Assembly (NCBI GenBank): GCA_017859745.1
Contig: JAFMML010000025.1
Location: 1-39,711 of the forward strand
DNA: 39,711 bases
DNA from: Planctomycetota bacterium
GTDB lineage: Bacteria; Planctomycetota; Phycisphaerae; Phycisphaerales; SM1A02
Direction: 5' to 3'
Both the position numbers and the translations under genes were made by a program. Positions within the stretch are counted from its first letter, which is position 1. Each line of letters starts with the position of its first letter. The notes beneath the pieces were generated by a model. It did not search any database and was not told the DNA's origin. It was given only the letters and a program-made list of their open reading frames with translations. Shown here piece after piece: positions 6,346 to 18,918 of this stretch.

Positions 6346-7791
6346 ATGTCTTCCCGTAGACCCGCCTCGCTCGGAGGGGTGATCGTGGCGCTCGCCCTTG
6401 CCGGCGGGTGCGCCAGCCTCGACGCCACGACCGATCTCGATGTCGCCGCCGATGCGACCCGCGATCGAATCGGCCGGTCGCCCGCCGCGTTGTCCTCGTC
6501 GGACGTCGACGTCTCCATCGAGTCGTGGGAAGGTCATGAACCACTGACCCCCACGCTTGCGATCGAGACCGCGCTGCAACGCGCCCCCTCCGTGGTCGCC
6601 GGCAGGCTGAACATCGCCGCGGCCCGAGCCCGGTTCGCAGCCGACGCGACACCGCCCAATCCCGTGGTGCGGTGGATGGTCGGCGTCCCCCTCGATCCGG
6701 TCGAGGCGGTGCCGTTCCTCCTCGGCCTCTCTCAGGACCTCGCCCTGCTGCTCGAACGCGGGGTGATGGAGGAGATCGCCCGCCATCGCCTCGACGCGGA
6801 GGTCCTCTCGATCGCCGAGACCGTGGTGGCGACGGCGTTCGATGTGCGTCGAGCCCACGCAGAGGCCGTCGCCGCCACCGAGCGAGTCCAGGCGCGAGAA
6901 GCGCTGCTCGAACTGGCTCGCCGCCGCCTTCGCGAAGTCGAAGACCGGCTCGCGATCGGCGAGGCGTCGCCGATCGAACGGGACGAGTTCACCGCCGGGG
7001 TCGAAGCCGCCGCCGCATCGCTCTCGGCAGACCGCCGAGATCGGCGAGTCGCGATGCTGCGTCTCCTTCACGCGATGGGTTGTCCCGATCGCGATCTCGA
7101 CTTCCCGCTCGTCGCATCGACGGCGTCCGTCAGCGAGATCGACCTCGATCCGCCCTCGGTGACCGTCGACTCGCAAGGCGACCGTCCGATCGAACGACGC
7201 CTCGTCGAAGTCGCCATCGATCACCGCCTCGATCTGCTGGCCTCCGATCTCGAGGCCCGGGCGAAGCTTGTCGAGATCGGACTTGCGGAGCGGTCGGTCT
7301 GGCGGGGCCTCTCGATCGGCGTCGGCATCGATCGAGACATGGAGGGCATGCGCGGCGTTCCCTTCTCCGGCGCCGTGCCGCTGCCGATCTTCGACGACGG
7401 CCGCATCGCAGGAGCCGCGGCTCTCGCCGCCTGGCGTCTCGCGTTGATCGATCGAGTGGCACTGATCCAGCGGATCGAGTTCGAGGTCCGTTCCGCGTGG
7501 GGCGACCTCGAGTCGTCCGAGGTCACCCTCGGGCACCGCCGCGCCGAACAGCATGAACTCGAGAGGATCGCGACCGTGACGATGGAGCGGTACGAGGCGG
7601 GCCTGACGACGCTGGAGACGGTCCGTCGCGCCGAACGGGACACGCTTGCGGCGAGAATCGCCGTGATCGATGCCCGACTCGCGACGGAGATCGCCCACCT
7701 CGATCTTCGACGGTCGATCGGAGGTCCGCTGCACGGGCCGATCGTCGCCTCCAACTCGAAGGTTCCCGCGGACCGAAGGGACCCCTCGTGA
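6346..7791 (+). CDS. TolC-family outer membrane efflux lipoprotein
   Basis: 481 residues. A lipoprotein signal (ALALAGGCAS, lipid on Cys near residue 22) is followed by the two-fold repeated, largely helical outer membrane efflux protein domain (about 65-270 and 280-465). It contains long coiled-coil helices such as ATERVQAREALLELARRRLR and a short insertion near 240-270 (SVTVDSQGDRP). Length is normal for this family (about 450-490). It forms the outer membrane channel of a tripartite exporter. ATG 6346 has GGAG 7 nt upstream. The stop overlaps the next start (GTGA), and the following genes supply the periplasmic adaptor, ATPase and permeases. Cargo is not evident from sequence; the upstream cysteine-rich protein hints at metals, but that is speculation. 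Confidence 0.88.
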   Translation: MSSRRPASLGGVIVALALAGGCASLDATTDLDVAADATRDRIGRSPAALSSSDVDVSIESWEGHEPLTPTLAIETALQRAPSVVAGRLNIAAARARFAADATPPNPVVRWMVGVPLDPVEAVPFLLGLSQDLALLLERGVMEEIARHRLDAEVLSIAETVVATAFDVRRAHAEAVAATERVQAREALLELARRRLREVEDRLAIGEASPIERDEFTAGVEAAAASLSADRRDRRVAMLRLLHAMGCPDRDLDFPLVASTASVSEIDLDPPSVTVDSQGDRPIERRLVEVAIDHRLDLLASDLEARAKLVEIGLAERSVWRGLSIGVGIDRDMEGMRGVPFSGAVPLPIFDDGRIAGAAALAAWRLALIDRVALIQRIEFEVRSAWGDLESSEVTLGHRRAEQHELERIATVTMERYEAGLTTLETVRRAERDTLAARIAVIDARLATEIAHLDLRRSIGGPLHGPIVASNSKVPADRRDPS

Positions 7792-9320
7792 GCGCCTCGC
7801 ACTCGGTCCAGCGTCCGCCTCGCCATCCGGCGCGGCTTCTGGTCCCGGCCACGGTCCTCGCAGGGTTCGCCCTGCTTCTGGCCTTCGCCTTCCGCGACGC
7901 CTTGCGACCGTCGGTGCCGGTGCAGGCGGTCCCGGTCGCGGTCCGCAGCATCGAAGTCTCCGCGGGATCCTCCTCGGCAACCGTGGGCGAGGCGATTCTC
8001 GCACCGGGCTGGATCGAGGCCGATCCCTACATGCACCAGGTGGTCGCCCTGGTCGACGGCGTCGTCGAGGAGATCCTCGTTCTCGAGGGCACGGCGGTGA
8101 ACGCTGGCGAGCCGGTGGCGCGACTCGTCGCCGAGGACGCCCGCATCGCGGTCGATCAGGCCGAAGCCGATCTGGCCGACGCGACTGCCGCCGTGGCGAG
8201 GGCCGCTGCAGTGCTGTCCGCCGCCGAAGCCGACCTCGAGCATCTCGTCGCCCCCCAGCGCCGGGTGGCTGCGGCGCGGGCCGACGTCGATCGTCTCGCC
8301 GCCAGCGCCGCGGCGACGGAGGCCTCCGCACGGGCGCTCGACGCCACCGCGCGGGAACTCGCCGACGAGCTCGCGCGTCTCGAGGCGCTGGTCCCCCGAG
8401 GCGGCGCCTCGGAAGCCGCCGTGGAACGCCTGCGACTGCGTGTCGAATCGGCGTCCGCCGCCGCCGACGCTCGGCGCCGCGAAGCGGAGGCCGCCACCCA
8501 GGCGATCGCGGTCGCGGAGGCGGAACGACGGGCCGCGGAACGGGACCTCGAACTCCTCATCGCCGAGACCCTTGCCGTCGCCGAAGCAAAGGCGCTGTTC
8601 GAGGCGGCGGAGGCCGGTCGAACCCGAGCCGTCGCCGACCTCGCCGACGCGCGCCTGCATCTCGATCGCACCGTGGTGCGGAGTCCGATCGACGGAGTGG
8701 TCGCCGAACTCGAGGCCGTGCCGGGCTCGACGCTCGTCGCCGGAAGCGCCGGTGGTGCGGTCGTGCTCCGCGTCTTCGACCCGCGCCGCCTCGGCGTGCG
8801 CGTGGACGTTCCGATCTCGGAAGTCGCCCGCGTCGCGGTCGGGCAGAGGGCGGAGATCGTCGTCGACACGCTTCCCGGAGTCGTCTTCGAAGGCGAGGTC
8901 TCGCGTCTGGTGCGGCGGGCGGATCTCGCGAAGAACACCCTCCCCGTCAAGGTCCGCCTACTCGATCCCGACCCTCGCCTCGTGCCCGACATGCTTGCGC
9001 GGGTTCGGATCCTCACCGAGGGCCGAGCGGACGCCGACGGAGCCGCGACGACGACGGCCACGCGGGTCTTTGCACCGGAGGCCGCATGGTCGAGCGAGAG
9101 TCGGAGCGGCAGCGTGACCTCGGTCGCGGTCGTGGGCGTTCGCGAAGGCCGTGGGACGGCTTCGCATCGGACCCTGGTCCTCGGAGAGACCCGCATCGAC
9201 GGTTGGCGAGAGGTCGTCGAAGGCCTTCGGCCGGGCGAGTGGGTGGTTCTGGGGGCGGCGCCCGCCGACGGCGCCGCGGTCCACATCGTGGATGCGACCT
9301 CCGAGGAGGCGAGACCATGA
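7788..9320 (+). CDS. HlyD/MacA-type periplasmic adaptor protein
   Basis: 510 residues. One N-terminal membrane anchor (about 17-38, PATVLAGFALLLAFAF) comes first. The first half of a lipoyl/barrel-sandwich domain is at 85-125 (VVALVDGVVEEILVLEGTAV, then AGEPVARL), and a long Ala/Glu/Arg coiled-coil hairpin spans about 120-290. The second lipoyl half is at 298-320 (VVRSPIDGVVAELEAVPGST), followed by a beta-barrel domain (VPISEVARVAVGQRAEIVVD) and a membrane-proximal domain ending at LRPGEWVVLGAAPADG. It bridges the inner-membrane ABC transporter and the TolC-like channel. GTG 7788 overlaps the upstream stop by 4 bp, and its own stop overlaps the ATPase start (ATGA), so translation is probably coupled. 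Confidence 0.88.
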   Translation: MSASHSVQRPPRHPARLLVPATVLAGFALLLAFAFRDALRPSVPVQAVPVAVRSIEVSAGSSSATVGEAILAPGWIEADPYMHQVVALVDGVVEEILVLEGTAVNAGEPVARLVAEDARIAVDQAEADLADATAAVARAAAVLSAAEADLEHLVAPQRRVAAARADVDRLAASAAATEASARALDATARELADELARLEALVPRGGASEAAVERLRLRVESASAAADARRREAEAATQAIAVAEAERRAAERDLELLIAETLAVAEAKALFEAAEAGRTRAVADLADARLHLDRTVVRSPIDGVVAELEAVPGSTLVAGSAGGAVVLRVFDPRRLGVRVDVPISEVARVAVGQRAEIVVDTLPGVVFEGEVSRLVRRADLAKNTLPVKVRLLDPDPRLVPDMLARVRILTEGRADADGAATTTATRVFAPEAAWSSESRSGSVTSVAVVGVREGRGTASHRTLVLGETRIDGWREVVEGLRPGEWVVLGAAPADGAAVHIVDATSEEARP

Positions 9321-10012
9321 CCGCGTTCATCGAGTGTCGCGGGGTGTGCCGCGAATACCGTCGCGGCGAGGAGATCATCCGCCCGCTCGACGAGCTCGAC
9401 CTGGACCTCGACCGAGGATCGTTCGTCGCGTTGATGGGTCCTTCCGGGTCGGGCAAGAGCACGCTGCTCAACCTTCTCGCGGGAATCGACCGACCGACCG
9501 CCGGGACCGTGCGCGTCGATGGGACCTCGATCGGGGAACTCTCGCGCGGCGAGCTCGCCGCATGGCGGCGCCACGCGGTCGGGTACGTCTTCCAGCTGTA
9601 CAACCTGGTGCCGGTGCTCACCGCGTACGAGAACGTCGAGTTGCCGTTGCTGCTGCACGACCTGTCCCGCGGAGAACGACATCGTCGCGTCGCGGAGGCC
9701 CTCGAACTCGTCGACCTCGTCGATCGCCATCGCCACCTTCCCCGGCAGCTGTCCGGAGGTCAGGAGCAACGGGTCGCCATCGCCCGCGCGATCGTGACCG
9801 ACCCGGCCATCCTGTTGGCCGACGAGCCCACCGGCGATCTCGACCGGACCGCCGCGGACGCGATCATGTCGCTGCTGGAACGCCTTCATCGCGATCTCGG
9901 CAAGACCCTCGTCATGGTGACCCACGACCCCGCCGTCGCGGCCCGCGCCGAGACCACGCTGCATCTCGACAAGGGCCGGCTCGTGGCCCGGACCGCGGGA
10001 GCTTCCGGATGA
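9317..10012 (+). CDS. ABC transporter ATP-binding protein (MacB/LolD type)
   Basis: 231 residues, a single nucleotide-binding domain. Walker A is GPSGSGKST (about 38-46). The Q-loop region FQLYNLVPVLTAYENVELPL is typical of the MacB/LolD family. The signature motif is LSGGQEQRVAIARA, Walker B is ILLADEPTGDLD, and the H-loop is MVTHDP. The family powers mechanotransmission exporters with FtsX-fold permeases rather than classic substrate importers. GAGG precedes ATG 9317 at about 10 nt, and the start overlaps the adaptor stop. Both following genes encode the matching permeases. Confidence 0.92.
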   Translation: MTAFIECRGVCREYRRGEEIIRPLDELDLDLDRGSFVALMGPSGSGKSTLLNLLAGIDRPTAGTVRVDGTSIGELSRGELAAWRRHAVGYVFQLYNLVPVLTAYENVELPLLLHDLSRGERHRRVAEALELVDLVDRHRHLPRQLSGGQEQRVAIARAIVTDPAILLADEPTGDLDRTAADAIMSLLERLHRDLGKTLVMVTHDPAVAARAETTLHLDKGRLVARTAGASG

Positions 10013-11181
10013 CCAATCGCCTGAACCGACTCGTCGATCTCGGCGTGCTCTGCCTGAAGCAGCTGTCGCGCCGACCGCTGCGCACGTCGCTGACCGTGGC
10101 GGGCATCGCGATCGCGATGTTCCTCTTCACCACGATCGAGTCGATGCGGAGCGGTGTCCGGGAGGCCACCGAAGCCGGTCCGGAGGATCGCACTCTCGTG
10201 GTCTACCGCGAAAACCGCTGGTGCCCGTTCACGAGCCGCCTTCCGCAGTGGTATCTCGACCGCATCGAACGCGTCGACGGCGTGGTGTCGGCGACGCCGA
10301 TGGCGATCCGGGTCTCCAACTGCCGGGCCTCGCTGGATGTCGTGACCTTCCGAGGCGTGCCCGTGGAGTCCTTCCTCGAACGGACGCCCGACGGCTTCGA
10401 ACTTCTCGATGGCGATCTCGGCGCGTTTCGCGGCCGCGGCGATGCCGCGTTGCTCGGAGCATCCCTCGCGGCCCGACGCGGCCTTCGGGTCGGCGACCGG
10501 TTCGAAGCCGCAGGAATCGCCGTGACGGTCGCGGGCGTGTTCGCCAGCGACGCGCCGCAGGACCGAAACGTGGCCTACGTCCCGCTGGCGTTTCTTCAGG
10601 AGAGCACGCGTCGAGGCTCGACCGGCGGCGAGGTCACCCAGTTCAACGTCGTGGTCGAGTCGAGCGATCGCCTCGAGTCGGTGGCGGCGGAGATCGACGC
10701 CCTGTTCGCCCATGAGAGTCACCCCACCAGCACTCGGGCGGAGAAGGCGTTCGTGGCCCGCGCCGCCGGAGACGTGGTCGCCCTGGTCGACTTCGCCAGT
10801 TGGCTCGGCTGGGCGGCGCTCGCGGCGGTCTTCGGACTCGTTGCGAATGCGATGGCGATCGCGGTCCGCGACCGGGTGCGAGATCACGCGGTCATGGCGA
10901 CGCTGGGATTCACAGGCGGAAGTCTCGCCGCGCTCACCGCGTTCGAGGGGCTGCTGATCGGTCTCGCCGGCGGACTCGTCGGTGCAGTTGCCGCCTGGAC
11001 CACCCTGGCGTGGGGACGATTCGCGCTGTCGGTCGAGGCCACCAGTCTCGAATTCTCGACCGACGCCCGACTGGTGCTGCTCGGCGCGGGCCTCTCCATC
11101 GCGGTCGGAATCCTCGCCGGCCTGCCGCCCGGTCTCGCGGCGGCGCGTCGCCAGCCCCTCGACGCCCTTCGAATCTCCTGA
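10009..11181 (+). CDS. FtsX/MacB-type ABC permease, first subunit
   Basis: 390 residues. Layout: N-terminal transmembrane helix (about 27-47, LTVAGIAIAMFLFTTIESMR), a large periplasmic domain (about 50-255) with VVSATPMAIRVS and the GDAALLGASLAARRGLRVGD segment typical of MacB periplasmic cores, then three C-terminal helices (about 265-380) of the FtsX domain ending in a PPGLAAARRQPLDALRI stretch, a common C-terminal motif of this family. ATG 10009 overlaps the ATPase stop (ATGA). MacB-type complexes usually use a fused ATPase-permease homodimer; here two different free permeases follow a free ATPase, as in LolCDE-like arrangements, so a heterodimer is likely. Confidence 0.87.
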   Translation: MTNRLNRLVDLGVLCLKQLSRRPLRTSLTVAGIAIAMFLFTTIESMRSGVREATEAGPEDRTLVVYRENRWCPFTSRLPQWYLDRIERVDGVVSATPMAIRVSNCRASLDVVTFRGVPVESFLERTPDGFELLDGDLGAFRGRGDAALLGASLAARRGLRVGDRFEAAGIAVTVAGVFASDAPQDRNVAYVPLAFLQESTRRGSTGGEVTQFNVVVESSDRLESVAAEIDALFAHESHPTSTRAEKAFVARAAGDVVALVDFASWLGWAALAAVFGLVANAMAIAVRDRVRDHAVMATLGFTGGSLAALTAFEGLLIGLAGGLVGAVAAWTTLAWGRFALSVEATSLEFSTDARLVLLGAGLSIAVGILAGLPPGLAAARRQPLDALRIS

Positions 11182-11198
11182 GACTCCCACGGCTTCCG

Positions 11199-12365
11199 AT
11201 GCGACTGCTGCCCTTCGATCACGCGGTTCGAAACCTCGGCCGAACGCCGAGTCGGACGCTCTCCGCTTGTCTCGGCAGCGCCGTGGTCCTCGGCCTGCTG
11301 CTCGGAGCGGTCGGCTTCTCGCGCGGCATGAACCGTTCGCTTGCCGCCAGCGGAGGCGCGGGAAACATCCTGATGCTCGGCGCCGGCAGCGAGGAGAGCG
11401 TCGAGCGCAGCGAGATCCCCATCCGCGCCGCAGGGGTCGTGGCCGCGTCGCTGCGAGGTCTCGAGTCGGTCCTCGGCGATCCGGCGGTCTCGCCGGAGAT
11501 CCATGCCGCGCTTCCCGTCGCCGCGGACGGGACGGCGGCGCTGACGGTGCTTCGCGGCGTCACCCCGATGGCGTTTGCGGTCCACCCGCAGGCGGCGATC
11601 GTGGAAGGACGTTCACCCGAAGCCGGTCGGGACGAGGTGATGGTTGGACGTCGGGTCGCGGATCTGGTCGGTCTCGAGACGATCACCGTCGGCGAACGCC
11701 TGCGGATCGACGAGATCGAGGTCGAGGTCGTCGGCGTCTTCGAGGCGCCGGGCACGGTGATGGACGCGGAGATCTGGATGCCGCTGGCCGACCTGGGCGT
11801 GCTCGTCCAACGGGACTCCCTCTCCTGCATCGTGCTGGCGGCGGCGAACGGCGATCCCGAGGGACGGACGTTCGCCGCGGCCGAGGCGTTCGCGGCCACG
11901 CGGCTCGATCTCGAACTCGTCGCCATGCCGGAGGCGGCCTACTACGCACGGCTTGCCGCGTTCTTCACCCCGCTTCGGGCGATGATCGGCCTCGCCGCCG
12001 GACTGGTGGCGGTCGGCGCCGCCCTTGGCGGCCTCGCCACGCTGCACGCCGTGTTCGCGTCGCGGATCCGGGAGTTCGCGACGCTTCAGGTCCTCGGGTG
12101 GAGCCGCGGTGCGATCGTCGTCTCGATGCTGCAGGAGGCCCTGCTGCTGAACGCCGCGGCGATGCTGCTCGCGGCGCTCTTCGCCTACGCGGTGCTCGAC
12201 GGGCTTTCGATCCGGTTCTCGATGGGTCTCTTCGGCATCGACATCGATGGACCGACCATGGCGACGGGCGTCGCCGCGTCGATTCTGCTCGCGATCCTCG
12301 GCATCGCCCTTCCCGCCCTACGGTGCCTGCTTCCACCGGTTCCCGAAGCGCTCCGGGACGCCTGA
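11199..12365 (+). CDS. FtsX/MacB-type ABC permease, second subunit
   Basis: 388 residues with the same fold as the preceding gene but clearly diverged. It has an N-terminal helix (about 20-40, ACLGSAVVLGLLLGAVGFSR), a periplasmic domain (about 45-255) with the EGRSPEAGRDEVMVGRRVA motif, and three C-terminal helices (about 262-385) with a SRIREFATLQVLGWSRGAIV stretch like the FtsX core and ending PALRCLLPPVPEALRDA. It starts 17 nt after the previous stop. It presumably pairs with the first permease and is driven by the shared ATPase. Confidence 0.87.
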   Translation: MRLLPFDHAVRNLGRTPSRTLSACLGSAVVLGLLLGAVGFSRGMNRSLAASGGAGNILMLGAGSEESVERSEIPIRAAGVVAASLRGLESVLGDPAVSPEIHAALPVAADGTAALTVLRGVTPMAFAVHPQAAIVEGRSPEAGRDEVMVGRRVADLVGLETITVGERLRIDEIEVEVVGVFEAPGTVMDAEIWMPLADLGVLVQRDSLSCIVLAAANGDPEGRTFAAAEAFAATRLDLELVAMPEAAYYARLAAFFTPLRAMIGLAAGLVAVGAALGGLATLHAVFASRIREFATLQVLGWSRGAIVVSMLQEALLLNAAAMLLAALFAYAVLDGLSIRFSMGLFGIDIDGPTMATGVAASILLAILGIALPALRCLLPPVPEALRDA

Positions 12366-12434
12366 GCGAGCCGGAGCCTCGTGCAGCATCCACCGAACCG
12401 ATCGACTCTCGACTTCGTCACACAGGAGATTCCC

Positions 12435-12977
12435 ATGCGACCGTTCAGAACCCTCGCCGTTGCGCTCTTCGCCACGCTGCTCGCGACCGCCTGTGCCAAG
12501 GAGGATTCCGGCGCGGCGTCCTCGACTCCGCCGGGCGGAGCCGCCGGAACCGGCTACTTCGCGACGGCATCGCTGTCCCAAGGCGGCGGGCTCCCGGGCA
12601 TCGGCGAAGTGAAGCGCACCGCCACGACCGGCGACTCCGTCCGCTTCGTGGCGCGGGTCGGCGGCCGCGCGGCCTGCTTCGTGCCGTCGGCGGCGGTGAT
12701 GATCGTCGCCGATCCGGTTCTCGAGGACTGCATTCAGAAGGGCGACGGCTGCCCCAAGCCGTGGGACTACTGCTGCGAGCCTCGCGAGCGCATCAAGGCG
12801 AACACGGCCACCGTCCGATTCGTCGACGCCTCCGGCCTGCCGCTTGCCGACAGCATGGAGGGGATGGGCGGCCTCGCGCCGCTCAAGACCGTCGAGATCG
12901 TCGGGACCGTCGCGGAGACCGGCCCGGAGGGACTCTTCGTGGTCGATGCCGAACGGATCTTCGTGGTGCCCGGCTGA
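12435..12977 (+). CDS. Conserved cysteine-containing lipoprotein, unknown function
   Basis: 180 residues. A lipoprotein signal reads ALFATLLATACAK, with the lipid Cys near residue 20. The mature part begins with a Ser/Gly/Pro linker. A compact domain (about 40-180) contains GGRAACFVPSAAVMIVADP, then DCIQKGDGCPKPWDYCCEPR with five cysteines, then IKANTATVRFVDASGLPL and the closing GTVAETGPEGLFVVDAERIF, which resembles an OB-fold-like strand end. I recall similar planctomycete lipoproteins of unknown role; this is memory, not a search. CAGGAG lies 6 nt before ATG 12435. It is 69 bp after the second permease and likely the last gene of the efflux operon, which suggests a periplasmic accessory or a cargo. 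Confidence 0.75.
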   Translation: MRPFRTLAVALFATLLATACAKEDSGAASSTPPGGAAGTGYFATASLSQGGGLPGIGEVKRTATTGDSVRFVARVGGRAACFVPSAAVMIVADPVLEDCIQKGDGCPKPWDYCCEPRERIKANTATVRFVDASGLPLADSMEGMGGLAPLKTVEIVGTVAETGPEGLFVVDAERIFVVPG

Positions 12978-13018
12978 ACGGGGCCGATCGCGATCCCGAC
13001 GAGGGATATCGTGCCGAC

Positions 13019-14533
13019 ATGAGCGATCTGCTGCTGGGCATCGATCTCGGAACGGGCGGGGTGCGGGCGCTTCTCGTCGACGGCAGCGGGCGAGTGGTTG
13101 CGGCGCACTCGGCGGAGCATCCGCTGTCCACGCCGCGGCCGGGATGGGCCGAGCAGGATCCCGAGTCCTGGTGGACCGCGACCGTCGCAGCGGTTCGAGG
13201 CGCGCTCGGGAAGGCTCCGGGATGCACCGTCGCCGCGATCGGACTCAGCGGGCAGATGCACGGACTCGTGATGTGCGATGCGAAGGGCGCCCCGCTGCGG
13301 CCCTGCATCCTCTGGTGCGACAATCGCTCGGCGACGCAGTGCGAGGAGGCCGAGGCGACCCTCGGCCTCGACCGTCTGCTGGAACTTGCCGGCAACCGGA
13401 TGCTGCCGGGCTTCACGGCGCCCAAGATCCTCTGGTGCCGCCGGCACGAACCGGATCTCGAGCGAGCCGCGGCATTCCATCTCCTTCCCAAGGACTGGCT
13501 GCGGCATCGACTGAGCGGCACCTTCGCGACGGAGGTCTCCGACGCCTCGGGCACCCTGCTCTTCGACTGCGCGAACCGAAGGTTCAGCGAGGAGCTCTGC
13601 GGGCTGCTCGAGATCGATCCGACGACGCTGCCGCCCTGCTTCGAGAGTCCCGAACTCTCGTCTCGTCTCTCCCGGGACGCCGCCGCGAGGCTGGGCCTTC
13701 CCGAGGGCATTCCCATCGCCGGCGGCGGCGGCGACCAGGCGGCGCAGGCGGTGGGCACCGGCATCGTCCGCGAGGGTCCGGTGTCGCTGACCCTCGGCAC
13801 GAGCGGATGCGCGTTCGCGGCGAGGGCGAGTTGGCCGGGCAATCCCGGCGGCATCCTGCACGCGTTCTGCCACGCGGTGCCGGGCACGTGGCACCTGATG
13901 AGCGTGATGCTCTCGGCGGGCGGGAGTCTGCGCTGGTTCCGGGACGAGGTCGCCCGCGACGTGAAGGCCGCCGCCGCGGAACGCGGCGTCGATCCCTACG
14001 ACCTGATCTCCGAAGAGGCGATGCAGGCGGCGCCCGGTGCCGAGGGCCTGCTGTTCCTGCCGTACCTGTCCGGCGAGCGCACCCCGGTGGCCGACCCCCA
14101 CGCCCGCGGCGCGTTCGTGGGCCTGTCGATCGCCCACACCCGAAGCCACCTCGCACGAGCCGTCTTCGAGGGCATCACCTTCGGCGCGCGGGACGGGCTC
14201 GATCTGATCCGCGAGGCGGGCACGCCGATCGACTCGGTGCGCCTCTCCGGCGGCGGCGCCCGCAGTCCGATGTGGCGCCGACTCTGTGCGGACGTCTTCG
14301 GGGTGCCTGCGACGCTGGTGAACACGAGCGAAGGCGCGGCATACGGCGCGGCTCTGATCGCCGGCGCGGGCTGCGGCATGTTCGACTCGGTCGAGTCGGC
14401 GGCCGATGCCGCGGTTCGCGAGACCGAGCGCATCGATCCCGGCCCCGATGCTTCGGCGTATCCCGCGATCCTCGCCCGATACCGAGCCCTCTACCCCGCG
14501 CTGCGCGGGTTCTTCCCAAGAGATCTCGATTGA
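13019..14533 (+). CDS. xylB: Xylulokinase (FGGY-family carbohydrate kinase)
   Basis: 504 residues, the normal length for xylulokinases. Residues 4-80 hold the first phosphate-binding region (LLGIDLGTGGVRALLVD), then WAEQDPESWW and GLSGQMHGLV, the xylulose-contacting motif with Met-His. ILWCDNRSATQC follows. The second half begins with GIPIAGGGGDQAAQAVGTG, where most xylulokinases read GDNAA with the catalytic Asp; the Asp is kept. It continues with LGTSGCAF, the LLFLPYLSGERTP segment and SGGGARSPMWRRLCADVFG. Reaction: ATP-dependent phosphorylation of D-xylulose to D-xylulose 5-phosphate. No xylose isomerase or sugar transporter is nearby. Only a distant GAGGG precedes the start; a TATCGT box 6 nt before ATG may indicate a leaderless transcript. 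Confidence 0.88.
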   Translation: MSDLLLGIDLGTGGVRALLVDGSGRVVAAHSAEHPLSTPRPGWAEQDPESWWTATVAAVRGALGKAPGCTVAAIGLSGQMHGLVMCDAKGAPLRPCILWCDNRSATQCEEAEATLGLDRLLELAGNRMLPGFTAPKILWCRRHEPDLERAAAFHLLPKDWLRHRLSGTFATEVSDASGTLLFDCANRRFSEELCGLLEIDPTTLPPCFESPELSSRLSRDAAARLGLPEGIPIAGGGGDQAAQAVGTGIVREGPVSLTLGTSGCAFAARASWPGNPGGILHAFCHAVPGTWHLMSVMLSAGGSLRWFRDEVARDVKAAAAERGVDPYDLISEEAMQAAPGAEGLLFLPYLSGERTPVADPHARGAFVGLSIAHTRSHLARAVFEGITFGARDGLDLIREAGTPIDSVRLSGGGARSPMWRRLCADVFGVPATLVNTSEGAAYGAALIAGAGCGMFDSVESAADAAVRETERIDPGPDASAYPAILARYRALYPALRGFFPRDLD

Positions 14534-14604
14534 GACCCGGCGGCTCCCGAGGTCGCCGCGCTCGCGACGGCTTCGACGCGGGCCCCAGGGACTAGACTGG
14601 GAAC

Positions 14605-14907
14605 ATGAGCGGTCTGGTCAGCATCGTCGTCATGACCGCCAGCATGCTCGTGCTTGGCTGGTTGGTGTGGACGAACCTGCAACGGCAGGAGTCCAGGGAC
14701 GAGGCGTTCCAGCGCAAGCTCGCCGACGACGACGCGCGGGCCGCGGAAGGCCGAGGACTCGATCCGAGGACCGCAAGCGCGAGCGCTGCCGAGACGAAGG
14801 ACGCTCCGACTCCGGCGGCGCCGTCCGCCGTGAATCGGGACGATCCGCCGACCGACTCCGGCACCGGTATCGGCACCGGCGCCGGCACCGGCACAGATCG
14901 CGGGTGA
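14605..14907 (+). CDS. Small single-pass membrane protein, unknown
   Basis: 100 residues. One N-terminal transmembrane helix (about 3-22, SIVVMTASMLVLGWLVW) is followed by a charged helical stretch (NLQRQESRDEAFQRKLADDD) and a disordered Ala/Thr/Pro/Asp tail that ends in Gly-Thr repeats (GTGIGTGAGTGTD). Coding is supported by the sensible membrane-anchor layout and by a -10-like TAGACT 6 nt before ATG; there is no ribosome binding site. No family recognised; it could still be a chance frame in its second half. Confidence 0.5.
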   Translation: MSGLVSIVVMTASMLVLGWLVWTNLQRQESRDEAFQRKLADDDARAAEGRGLDPRTASASAAETKDAPTPAAPSAVNRDDPPTDSGTGIGTGAGTGTDRG

Positions 14908-14915
14908 ACGAGGCA

Positions 14916-14963
14916 GCGAGGCCGTGATGCGGCGAGGCCGCGATGCCGTGATGCGGCGATGCA
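14916..14963. repeat. Imperfect 24-bp tandem repeat
   Basis: Two adjacent copies (14916-14939 and 14940-14963) share the core CGTGATGCGGCGA and differ at three positions (G/T, G/T, C/A). They lie between the small membrane protein gene and the convergent amidase gene. The rest of the 141-bp gap shows nothing clear. Confidence 0.5.
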
Positions 14964-15048
14964 GGCGAGGCATCGAGGCCGGCGGCCGGCGGTTTCGCCA
15001 CCGAGTTCATGCCGAGGTCGTGGACGAAACGTCCGATCGAGCGGGATC

Positions 15049-18848
<3,800 letters not shown>

Positions 18849-18883
18849 TCGCGCTTCGGGGCCTCCGGCGCCGGCCACTTCCC

Positions 18884-18911
18884 TTGTTGGACTCCGTGGA
18901 CCTGTCAGACT
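18884..18911 (+). promoter_or_regulatory. Candidate promoter of the ABC exporter gene
   Basis: TTGTTG (18884-18889) and CAGACT (18906-18911) are 16 bp apart, and the GTG start lies 7 nt after the -10 box. There is no ribosome binding site, which fits a leaderless transcript. Confidence 0.35.
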
Positions 18912-18918
18912 GTCCGCC

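Noticed and set aside
5704-8331. Long open frame on the minus strand (875 codons)
   Set aside because: It is antisense to the TolC and adaptor genes, extremely Arg/Pro/Gly-rich, with no domain; a by-product of GC-rich third positions of the plus-strand genes.
13019-14533. Broken or inactive xylulokinase because of GDQAAQ instead of GDNAA
   Set aside because: The catalytic Asp is retained and all other motifs and the length are normal, so a simple lineage substitution is more likely.
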